From positions 1 through 53,888 of the forward strand of contig JBGAQU010000007.1 in the NCBI GenBank assembly GCA_044220535.1: a DNA stretch of 53,888 bases, written 5' to 3'. The position numbers were made by a program, and so were the translations under genes. Of this stretch, positions 45,585 through 53,020 are shown piece after piece. Every line of letters starts with the position of its first letter. Position 1 is the stretch's first letter. The notes beneath the pieces were generated by a model that saw nothing but the letters and a program-made list of their open reading frames with translations, searched no databases and was not told the origin of the DNA. Origin of the DNA: JBDHTS01 sp044220535 (lineage in GTDB: Bacteria; Pseudomonadota; Alphaproteobacteria; Micavibrionales; Micavibrionaceae).

Positions 45585-46283
45585 ATGATCCGTTTTGAAC
45601 ATGTCGGCCTGCGCTACGGCATCGGCCCGGAAGTCCTGAGCGATATCAGCTTTACGCTGGAACCTGGGTCGTTCCATTTCCTGTCCGGCGCCAGCGGTGC
45701 GGGCAAAACGTCGCTGATGACGCTGATGTATCTCGGCCGCCGCCCGACGCGCGGGTTGGTTTCGATGTTCGGTCATTCCATCAACGGCATGAGCCGCGCT
45801 GAACTTGCGCCCATCCGCCAGCGCATCGGCGTGGTGTTTCAGGATTTCAGGCTGATGCCGCATCTTTCCGCCTTCGACAACGTTGCCTTGCCTTTGCGTA
45901 TCCAGGGGAAGCCGGAAAAAGAAATCCGCACCAACGTCAATGAATTGCTGGAATGGGTAGGCCTGGGTGACCATATGACCGCCCTGCCTCATACCATGTC
46001 AGGCGGGCAACAACAGCGGATTGCGATTGCACGCGCGGTCATCACCCGCCCGCGTCTGCTCATGGCCGACGAACCGACTGGCAACCTGGACGACGAAATT
46101 GGTTTCAGACTGATGAGCCTGTTCGAGCAGCTGAACCGCATGGGCACCACCATCATCATTGCAACCCACAACCAGCAACTGATGGATAAATTCAGCCATA
46201 CGCGCATGATGCTGGACAAGGGCGGCCTGACGATTGAGGAGTCGAAGGCGGCGTTGAAGAAGAAGTTGCATGGAATGCATTAG
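45585..46283 (+). CDS. ftsE: Cell division ATP-binding protein FtsE
   Basis: FtsE is the ATPase that, with FtsX, controls septal peptidoglycan hydrolases. From 45585 the protein has 232 residues and opens MIRFEHVGLRYG. Walker A is GASGAGKTSLM, the signature is MSGGQQQRIAIARA, Walker B LLMADEPTGNLD and the H-loop ATHNQQ. AGAGG lies 9 bases before this ATG; an ATG six bases earlier is too close to it. The longer frame runs into the palindromic element. It is followed directly by a GIY-YIG gene instead of ftsX. Confidence 0.92.
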   Translation: MIRFEHVGLRYGIGPEVLSDISFTLEPGSFHFLSGASGAGKTSLMTLMYLGRRPTRGLVSMFGHSINGMSRAELAPIRQRIGVVFQDFRLMPHLSAFDNVALPLRIQGKPEKEIRTNVNELLEWVGLGDHMTALPHTMSGGQQQRIAIARAVITRPRLLMADEPTGNLDDEIGFRLMSLFEQLNRMGTTIIIATHNQQLMDKFSHTRMMLDKGGLTIEESKAALKKKLHGMH

Positions 46284-46576
46284 TGGAGAAGCAGTTTTAT
46301 GTTTATATTCTTGCCAAAGCGCGCAACAGCACGTTTTATGTGGGGATGACTTCCGAGCTTGCCAGAAGAATTTCAGAGCATAAGAATGAGATAGCTGAAG
46401 GGTTTACAAAAAAATACGGCGTTAAAATGCTGGTTTATTATGAGGTTCACCAGAATGCTGAAAGTGCAATTATCCGCGAGAAGCAACTTAAAAAATGGAA
46501 CAGGCCATGGAAGATGCGATTGATCGAAACGATGAATTCGGACTGGAAGGATCTTTATGAAGACATTTGCGCTTAA
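46283..46576 (+). CDS. Small GIY-YIG endonuclease-fold protein between ftsE and ftsX
   Basis: This is a 97-residue single-domain protein of the UvrC N-terminal/homing-endonuclease fold. The signature is visible: YVYIL (for GIY), then FYVGMT (for YIG), catalytic Arg in LARRISEHKN, and Glu in ESAIIREKQLKKW. Start is GTG at the last base of the ftsE stop (TAGTG), giving MEKQFYVYIL. Such small GIY-YIG proteins occur in many copies in some alphaproteobacteria; their substrate is mostly unknown. A palindromic repeat lies 19 bases after its stop. It splits the ftsE-ftsX pair, which is normally contiguous. Confidence 0.87.
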   Translation: MEKQFYVYILAKARNSTFYVGMTSELARRISEHKNEIAEGFTKKYGVKMLVYYEVHQNAESAIIREKQLKKWNRPWKMRLIETMNSDWKDLYEDICA

Positions 46577-46595
46577 TCCGCCATCTCTCTCCAGA

Positions 46596-46623
46596 CGTCA
46601 TCCCCGCGAAGGCGGGGATGACG
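46596..46623. repeat. Short GC-rich palindrome, GTCATCCCCGC family (copy d)
   Basis: A 28-base hairpin with a GAAG loop, identical to the copy at 29131. It lies between the GIY-YIG stop and ftsX, and so inside what should be the ftsEX operon. Confidence 0.88.
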
Positions 46624-46643
46624 GACTGTGGTAAGATGTTGAT

Positions 46644-47582
46644 ATGATAAAAAACCCCTTCAAGGAAAAGCGCCTGGGCCGTGCAGAGACGCGGCGGTAT
46701 GATCTTCCGCTGAATAAAGGCAGCGGAACCGGGTTCCTGACATTGCTGATTGGGTTGATGACGTTTCTGGCAGTACTGGCGCTGTCTGCCTCCTTCGCCC
46801 TGTCCGCCATGACGCATCGCTGGTCGAGCGGGCTGGAAAACCGGGCGACGGTGGAAATTTCGGCGAAGGGTGCGGACAGTAAATTACTTTCACCGGAACA
46901 GATCAAGGATGAAGCCGCGAAGATCGACAGCGTCCTGAAATCGCATCCGGCTGTCAAAGCCAGCCATATCCTGACCGATGAGGAAATCCAGGCGCTCGTA
47001 AAGCCGTGGCTCGGCGAAGATTTGTTGCTGGATAATGTTCCCCTGCCCGGCCTGATTAGTGTCGATTTGCAAAACTCCAATCCGGATGCGTTGAAAGGCC
47101 TGTCACGCGCCATTGCCAGCGCCAGCCCGAATGCGCATCTTGATACGCATGAAAGCTGGCTGCATGATCTGCTACGCTTCACCGGCGCGTTGCAGTTCGC
47201 GGCGGCGGTCCTGACCATCGTTATCGGATGCACGGCCATCACCGCCGTGGCAGGCGCCGTAAAGGCGCGCCTGGCCGTGCATAGCGCGGATGTCGAGTTG
47301 CTGCATCTGATGGGCGCGTCGGATGGATATATCGCACGGCAGTTCCAACGCCATTCAATGATGCTGGCATTGCAGGGCGCGTTTGCCGGGCTGCTGGCGG
47401 GATCACTCATTCTGCTGGTGGTGGGATGGGTTTCGGGACGGATGGATGTGAACCTTCTGCCGGATTTCAGGCTAGAACCGACGCAAATTTTTACGCTCTC
47501 TGTTTTGCCACTGATCGCCGCCATGTTAGCGATTGGTGCGGCAAGACATACCGTCATACGCACATTAAGCCGGATGCCTTAA
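46644..47582 (+). CDS. ftsX: Cell division protein FtsX-like permease
   Basis: The 312-residue membrane protein is the FtsE partner. It has a cytoplasmic N-terminus, helix 1 (about 31-58), a periplasmic domain (60-175: TVEISAKGADSKLLS, LPGLISVDLQ), and three more helices (about 180-205, 228-252, 272-300). The segment VKARLAVHSADVELLHLMGASDGYIARQF matches the conserved FtsX cytoplasmic loop with E-L-L-x-L-(M/I)-G-A. It lies 67 bases after the GIY-YIG gene. Confidence 0.9.
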   Translation: MIKNPFKEKRLGRAETRRYDLPLNKGSGTGFLTLLIGLMTFLAVLALSASFALSAMTHRWSSGLENRATVEISAKGADSKLLSPEQIKDEAAKIDSVLKSHPAVKASHILTDEEIQALVKPWLGEDLLLDNVPLPGLISVDLQNSNPDALKGLSRAIASASPNAHLDTHESWLHDLLRFTGALQFAAAVLTIVIGCTAITAVAGAVKARLAVHSADVELLHLMGASDGYIARQFQRHSMMLALQGAFAGLLAGSLILLVVGWVSGRMDVNLLPDFRLEPTQIFTLSVLPLIAAMLAIGAARHTVIRTLSRMP

Positions 47583-47628
47583 AATCCAATGACGAAGAAA
47601 GCAGTAAATACTCCAATCAAACTACAGT

Positions 47629-47766
47629 TGTCATCCCCGCGAAGCCGGGGATCCGGCGGACGGAGAGCGCAATGCTGGAAATTTCGAAGGTTCTGCGCCG
47701 GCATTGCATATAAAGACCTGGTTACATGCCCTGCGCCGCCGGATCCCCGGCTTCGCGGGGATGACG
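47629..47766. repeat. Composite palindromic element B (about 138 bp, MITE-like)
   Basis: This has the same architecture as the element at 45391. Left and right arms are perfect reverse complements over 29 bases, including a variant base (GAAGCCGG for GAAGGCGG) shared by both arms. The interior is clearly related to element A but diverged by about a third by eye. It lies between ftsX and the YdcF-like gene, 46 bases after the ftsX stop. Confidence 0.88.
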
Positions 47767-47788
47767 ATGAATATTTTATGCCTCCACC

Positions 47789-48394
47789 ATGAAGACTTTG
47801 CGCCACCTCATGCTGTTCCTGATCGCGCTGGCCATGCTGTGGCTGGGCGGCTATCTGGTGTTCGCGGCATGGGTGGCGAATATGAAACCGGTCGATATCG
47901 CACGCCCGACCGACGCGGTAATCGTCCTGACCGGCGGCGCGCGGCGGGTGACGACGGGGCTGGATCTGCTAGCAGCGGGCCATGCGCCGCAGCTTTATAT
48001 TTCAGGCGTTAATGATGCCGTGTCCCTGAAAGATATTTTCCAGCACTGGAAATCCGGTACCGAAGAAAAAGACGCCGCCGCCTGCTGCATTATCCTGGAC
48101 CATAAAGCCCAGAATACAGCGCAGAACGCCAGCGAGACAGCCGAATGGGTGGGGCGGGAAAATATCAAGTCATTGCGGCTGGTCACATCCAATTACCACA
48201 TGCCACGCGCCTGGCTGGAATTCAGGACATCCCTGCCCCATACCGAAATCGTGCCGCACCCTGTCCTGTCCGTCAGGACGGATTTAGAAACAGGACGATT
48301 CTGGAGCATGACATTCATTGAATATCACAAGACACTGTTGACCCTCGTCCGCACACGGTTCTGGCCGTTGCTTCATATAAAGGGCGAAACATGA
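47789..48394 (+). CDS. YdcF/ElyC-family (DUF218) membrane protein
   Basis: The 201-residue protein has an N-terminal membrane helix (about 5-28) and a DUF218 domain with TDAVIVLTGGARRVTTGLDLL, PQLYISGVN, the NA(S)ETAEW segment and LRLVTSNYHMPRAWLEF. E. coli relatives (ElyC, SanA, YdcF) act in envelope metabolism, possibly on lipid carriers. It follows ftsX and overlaps plsC by 4 bases, the conserved alphaproteobacterial order ftsX-ydcF-plsC. Confidence 0.88.
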   Translation: MKTLRHLMLFLIALAMLWLGGYLVFAAWVANMKPVDIARPTDAVIVLTGGARRVTTGLDLLAAGHAPQLYISGVNDAVSLKDIFQHWKSGTEEKDAAACCIILDHKAQNTAQNASETAEWVGRENIKSLRLVTSNYHMPRAWLEFRTSLPHTEIVPHPVLSVRTDLETGRFWSMTFIEYHKTLLTLVRTRFWPLLHIKGET

Positions 48395-49131
48395 TTGCCC
48401 TGCGCGCCACGCTGTTCAACCTGATGTTCTATGGCATGAACGCGATTTTATGCGTGGTCTGCATCCCGTTTATTTTCGCGCCGCGCGAGACGGCCTTCGA
48501 TTTTATCGGGTTTTATGTGCGATGCATCTACTGGCTGGAGAAACATATCCTTGGCCTTGATTACGAAGTACGCGGGCGGGAATATCTGCCCGCAAACGCC
48601 CCGTATATCGTCGCCGCCAAACATCAGTCCGCCTATGAAACGTTCAAACTGCATATCCTTTGGCGCGACCCGGCGGTGATTTTAAAGCGCGAATTGATCC
48701 GCATCCCGCTCTGGGGCAAGTTCCTGGCGCGCAGCGAACCGATTGCCATCAACCGCACCAATGTCCGCCAGGCCCTGCGCGAAATCACCGAAGGCGCGAA
48801 AAAGGTGAAGGAACAAGGACGCGTGCTGGTTGTTTTCCCGCAAGGCACACGCACATGGCCGCATGAGACAACCGATGACAAACCTTACCGGATTGGTGTC
48901 ACACAAATTCGTGAGGCCACAGGCTTGCCTGTTATCCCAATGGCGCTGAATAGCGGCATGTTCTGGCCGCGCAAAGGCTGGATCAAAAAACCTGGCAAGG
49001 TCGTATTTGAGTTTTTAGCACCAGTGCCGCCCGAGCTGGATAGCAAGGCGGCACTGCACGATCTGGAAACAAGACTGGAAGCTGCAACGTTGAAGTTACA
49101 AAGCAAAGCAGCCGAATCCGTTAAGCCATAG
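48391..49131 (+). CDS. plsC: 1-acyl-sn-glycerol-3-phosphate acyltransferase (PlsC-like)
   Basis: Membrane-associated enzyme of 246 residues that makes phosphatidic acid. The acyltransferase boxes are KHQSAYE (H-x4-E, where most homologues have H-x4-D), EPIAINRTN, FPQGTRT and VIPMALNSG. The Glu variant with KHQS is common in alphaproteobacterial PlsC. One or two N-terminal hydrophobic segments are present. The 3' end overlaps the convergent GH3 gene by 11 bases. Confidence 0.87.
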   Translation: MIALRATLFNLMFYGMNAILCVVCIPFIFAPRETAFDFIGFYVRCIYWLEKHILGLDYEVRGREYLPANAPYIVAAKHQSAYETFKLHILWRDPAVILKRELIRIPLWGKFLARSEPIAINRTNVRQALREITEGAKKVKEQGRVLVVFPQGTRTWPHETTDDKPYRIGVTQIREATGLPVIPMALNSGMFWPRKGWIKKPGKVVFEFLAPVPPELDSKAALHDLETRLEAATLKLQSKAAESVKP

Positions 49132-51844
49132 CCGGTCTTGGCAAAACCGCAGGAACAACAGCGGGTTGCTTCTTCCAAAGCACATCAGCCATTTTAACCT
49201 GGAGAGCATTCGGGCCAATGCCTACGCCGAATATGCCTTCATTCCAGACTTCTTCAAAATCAACAATCGTATTTGCAACAAAGTGAGTCAGCATGTCTGT
49301 GCCAATGTTGAATTTCACAGTTTTTTCTTCGCCCGGATTAATCCAGACCCCACCTTCGACAAAGCCCTTCAATTCTTTCGCAGGTTGTGAATATTCGGGG
49401 TCTTCCCGGTCGGTGATATAAAGCTGCGGAAATTCCAACGCGCCGCGCGTACCGGTATTTTTAACCCGGCAGCGCACTTCCAGAATATCATCCGGGCCAT
49501 TCAATACGGATTTGTTGAAAGCCATCGGGCCGTATTCAAATTTCGCATCCAGAGCGAGGCCATAACCGAAAGGTGCCACAGGAACCACCGGCCCATCCAG
49601 AAGATTGGCCACAGTGAATTTTCTGAATATCACCGGTTGCTCGAGTTCGAAATTGAACGTTTCCTGTGCGTTTTCCGGCACATCGTCGGCAGTAACGGTA
49701 TATTCATACCGGCCTTCGGCATACATTTTAAGAGCACCGTATTTGCCTTCAATGACCGTTTCACCATCTGTCGGTACATCCGCACTGCTTACTTGGCCAG
49801 GTTTGCCGGTAGACGTAGAAATTTTTGTCACACGATTTTTTATAATCGACAATATATCGTGGTCGATGGCGTCCTTAATCAGTGCAAAGCTGACAATATC
49901 GCCTTTTTTACCGGAAAATTCCCCGGGATTAAGCTTGCGCTCATTTTCAAAATTAATTGCAAATGAACCGTTTGAAGGAGCCGGACGACCACCAGGCAAA
50001 TCTTCAAACTGGAGGAACGGGCCATCGGCATAGGGCATATCAAAATTCAAACGTCCGGAAAATTGCGTATCCCCCGATAGTACATCCGCCAGGCCTGGGC
50101 CCATCATACTGCCGCCATGGGCAGAATAGATCAAAGCATCAGCAAGCAAGGCTTCCTTACCAAGTGCCAAGGGACGACCACCGACAGCGACTAGAACAAT
50201 CGGTTTTTTACCCAGAAATTCCGCGGCAACGTCTTCAATCAATTTACGCTGTGTTTCAGGAATGCGGATGCTGGAAACCGTTGAGCTTTCGCCCGCATGT
50301 TCGCATGCTTCACCCGCAACGATAACGATTCTATCCGCCTTACGGCACGCCTCAAGCGCTTCAGCAATAATGTTTTCTGTCGCACGTTTGTCCATGGAGA
50401 CGGTTTCGCCATGACAGTTAAGGCGATCAAAAACGACGGTGTCATTCTCAATATTCGCGCCGTGGGCGTAAATAATATTCGTATCCGGCCCCATAACCTC
50501 TTTCATGCCTTCGAGAATGGAGACAGTGCGAGGACGGTCAGCGCCGATGGCCCATGTTCCGGGCAGATTGCGCTTGTCGATGCCGTCGCCGGCCAGGGCA
50601 CCGAGAAGCGCCACGGTTTCGCCCCGTTTCAAGGGCAGCGCCGATTTTTCGTTCTTCAAAAGAATACAGGCAGCTGATGCATCTTCCCGCGCACTCTGCA
50701 GATATTCCGGAGTTTTGGCGATAACGGCTTTCAATCGCGTTTCGCTTTCGCCACGCATTTCCTTTGCGGCAACCCGCACGCGCTGATCTTTTGGCACACC
50801 ATCTAATGAATGGATATCGAACAGACCCATGCGCAATTTCAGGCGCAGAATACTCGCGCACTGGAGGTCAATATCTTCTACCGTAAGCAATCCCTGCCTG
50901 ACGGCATCGGCCAATCTGGTCGGACTGTTATCAGCCATGGCCATACTCATGCCAGCCCTGCACGCCAATGCCGCTACCGTCGTCAAATCGCCAAAACCAT
51001 GATTTTCCAACTGTTGAACGCCGTCATAATCGCCAAAAAATGAAGCATAAGATTTCCAGTATTCACGGAACAAGCGATATCGTTTAATATCGCCATGTGC
51101 ACCGACACCTGCATTGGTATTGAAAGCATTCATAAAACTGAGGCAGCCTGCATCATGCATGGCTTTAAATGTTTGCAAATGCTTCAGGCGTGTAGCAGCT
51201 GATACGTCACGCCATGTGTAATCAATGCCATTGCCGTAACCATCCACATGTTTGCCATTGGTAGCCAGCGTGTCAAGTGCAGAGGGATCATCGCCCTGAT
51301 AACCACGCACCATGGCTGCAACCGACCGTTTAATCAGATAAAGCGATGTGCCGTGACCTTCGGCGATGCGCCCATCACGATAATCGCGGCGATAATCGCC
51401 GACCGGAGAAAATGTTAGATTATATCCATCCGCTGCTGCCTGCTCCGCCGCATCCCGTGCCATGCGGTGCAGACGGTCCGTATGAAAGTTATAACCAAGC
51501 GGAATGGGTCCCGAAGGAAAATTATGGTCGCGGTTCTGCAGATAGCCGTGAATAATGTCATGGCCGATAATGCCTGGAATTCCCAAAGGAGAATCCTGGA
51601 TAAAATGGTTCTGGATCTTCAGGATTCTGGCGCGGTTTTCATGCCGGTCGAATTGGCCGAATACGCCGCCAACCATGCCTTTTCTGATCATTTCTTCCGT
51701 ATTGGTGTTGACGGTTTCGCCCGTCAGCATGGCACCGCCAGGTGTGATGATCCAGAGCTGCCCGATTTTTTGTGCCAGACTCATGCGGCTCATCAGATCA
51801 TCAATAAAAGAATTTTCCTTGGCAGTCAGCGGACGCGGGGCCAT
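49121..51844 (-). CDS. Divergent glycoside hydrolase family 3 protein
   Basis: The 907-residue protein aligns with beta-glucosidase/BglX-type GH3 enzymes: N-terminal barrel (MSRMSLAQKIGQLW, GIPGIIGHDIIHG, NLTFSPVGDYRRDYRDGR), KHV for the usual KHF, then a segment MNAFNTNAGVG and FFGDYDG where the nucleophile Asp of SDWG is expected. The second domain starts near ACILLKNEKSALPLKRGE, and a fibronectin-III-like end is present (RCRVKNTGTRGALEFPQLYI). No signal peptide is visible (MAPRPLTAKENSF), so it is probably cytoplasmic. Substrate cannot be told. It lies between plsC and a prephenate dehydrogenase gene, unrelated to both, and may be acquired. Confidence 0.83.
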   Translation of the reverse strand: MAPRPLTAKENSFIDDLMSRMSLAQKIGQLWIITPGGAMLTGETVNTNTEEMIRKGMVGGVFGQFDRHENRARILKIQNHFIQDSPLGIPGIIGHDIIHGYLQNRDHNFPSGPIPLGYNFHTDRLHRMARDAAEQAAADGYNLTFSPVGDYRRDYRDGRIAEGHGTSLYLIKRSVAAMVRGYQGDDPSALDTLATNGKHVDGYGNGIDYTWRDVSAATRLKHLQTFKAMHDAGCLSFMNAFNTNAGVGAHGDIKRYRLFREYWKSYASFFGDYDGVQQLENHGFGDLTTVAALACRAGMSMAMADNSPTRLADAVRQGLLTVEDIDLQCASILRLKLRMGLFDIHSLDGVPKDQRVRVAAKEMRGESETRLKAVIAKTPEYLQSAREDASAACILLKNEKSALPLKRGETVALLGALAGDGIDKRNLPGTWAIGADRPRTVSILEGMKEVMGPDTNIIYAHGANIENDTVVFDRLNCHGETVSMDKRATENIIAEALEACRKADRIVIVAGEACEHAGESSTVSSIRIPETQRKLIEDVAAEFLGKKPIVLVAVGGRPLALGKEALLADALIYSAHGGSMMGPGLADVLSGDTQFSGRLNFDMPYADGPFLQFEDLPGGRPAPSNGSFAINFENERKLNPGEFSGKKGDIVSFALIKDAIDHDILSIIKNRVTKISTSTGKPGQVSSADVPTDGETVIEGKYGALKMYAEGRYEYTVTADDVPENAQETFNFELEQPVIFRKFTVANLLDGPVVPVAPFGYGLALDAKFEYGPMAFNKSVLNGPDDILEVRCRVKNTGTRGALEFPQLYITDREDPEYSQPAKELKGFVEGGVWINPGEEKTVKFNIGTDMLTHFVANTIVDFEEVWNEGIFGVGIGPNALQVKMADVLWKKQPAVVPAVLPRPAMA

Positions 51845-51941
51845 GTGTATTTTCCCTGTTATTTATGTTGTTATTTTCGTATTAAATGCCAAGATTGGCA
51901 TAAGTCAATCCTGCTTTTGATTTGCAGTGCATCAAAAATGA

Positions 51942-52838
51942 TCAGGATTTTTTTACTGCAGCGTTGTCCGCTTGCCCGGCTTCGATCACTTTGCGCCTGA
52001 TATCCCGCGTGCGTGCGAACATGTCCTGCAACTGATCGCCATTGCCCCAGCGTATGGCGCGTTGCAACGCGGTCAGGTCTTCGTTGAAGCGCTGGACGAT
52101 TTCCAGAACCGCATCACGATTGTTCATAAAAATATCGCGCCACATGACGGGATCGGACGCAGCGATCCGCGTAAAGTCGCGAAAGCCCGATGCGGAAAAT
52201 TTGATCACATCGTCTTTCATATGCTCTTCAAGGTCTGTAGCCGTGCCGACGATTGTGTAGGCAATTAAATGCGGAAGATGGGATGTAATAGCCAGCGTCA
52301 GGTCATGACGCTTTGGCTCCATGATTTCAATCCGTGACCCACAGGCCTCCCACAGCTTTGTAACTTTTTCCACCGCCTTGATATCGGTTTCAGGTAAAGG
52401 TGTGATAATAGCCCAGCGCCCCTGAAACAATTCGGCGAACCCGGCATCGGGGCCTGAATGTTCCGTTCCCGCAATCGGGTGCGACGGTACGAATTGAACA
52501 TGGGGCGGCAAATGAGGTTGAACTGCGTCAACAACAGCCTGCTTGACGGAGCCGACATCCGTAATCACGGTGCCATCCATCAGTGCAGGCGCCATTGCTT
52601 TGGCAACAGAGCCGTAAGCCCCGACCGGGACAGCAATGATGACCAGGTCGCAACCCGCTACGCCTTCGGCGACATCCGTCGTCGATTCATCGGCAATGCC
52701 CAGGTCCAGAACGTGATGACAGACCGTTTCACTGGCATCCACACAGACCAGCGTTTCGGCAAGCCCATCCCGCTGGATCACCCGAGCCAGGGAAGAACCG
52801 ATCAGGCCGTAACCGATAATGCAGACGCGTTTGAACAT
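51942..52838 (-). CDS. tyrC: Prephenate/arogenate (cyclohexadienyl) dehydrogenase
   Basis: NAD(P)-dependent enzyme of tyrosine synthesis, 298 residues. N-terminal Rossmann fold with GYGLIGSS, then DVGSVKQ, and the substrate motif HPIAGTEHSGP; the helical dimerisation domain contains ITSHLPHLIAY and GFRDFTRIAASDP. No ACT domain or chorismate mutase domain is attached, as in other short alphaproteobacterial forms often called TyrC. Prephenate or arogenate preference cannot be read from sequence. Confidence 0.93.
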   Translation of the reverse strand: MFKRVCIIGYGLIGSSLARVIQRDGLAETLVCVDASETVCHHVLDLGIADESTTDVAEGVAGCDLVIIAVPVGAYGSVAKAMAPALMDGTVITDVGSVKQAVVDAVQPHLPPHVQFVPSHPIAGTEHSGPDAGFAELFQGRWAIITPLPETDIKAVEKVTKLWEACGSRIEIMEPKRHDLTLAITSHLPHLIAYTIVGTATDLEEHMKDDVIKFSASGFRDFTRIAASDPVMWRDIFMNNRDAVLEIVQRFNEDLTALQRAIRWGNGDQLQDMFARTRDIRRKVIEAGQADNAAVKKS

Positions 52839-52854
52839 ACTTTTCTCTATATAT

Positions 52855-52941
52855 CGTCATGCCCGCGGAGGCGGGCATCCGGCTTTAATCTCCCCGGTCC
52901 GTGGGCTTCATCGCCGGATCCCCGCCTTCGCGGGGATGACG
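52855..52941. repeat. Composite palindromic element, short form (copy f)
   Basis: Two hairpins of the GTCATCCCCGC family face each other across a short spacer; total 87 bp. The left hairpin reads CATGCCCGCGGAGGCGGGCAT: relative to the standard arm one base pair is swapped on both sides (C-G to G-C), so pairing is kept. It lies between the divergent tyrC and glycosyltransferase genes. Confidence 0.82.
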
Positions 52942-53020
52942 TGTTGAAAGAGTTAAAAAATCCCAATCTCATCCAAACCCCAGTTGACGCCACACCCTAA
53001 ATCGTTTTTTCTTGGGCTGC

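Noticed and set aside
45287..45586. 99-codon minus-strand frame over the palindromic element
   Set aside because: It is the open reading of the repeat (SSPRRRGSG ... PDPRLRGDD); the element at 47629 gives the same peptide, which points to repeat DNA, not a gene.
47579..47806. 75-codon minus-strand frame
   Set aside because: Same repeat-derived peptide as at 45287-45586.
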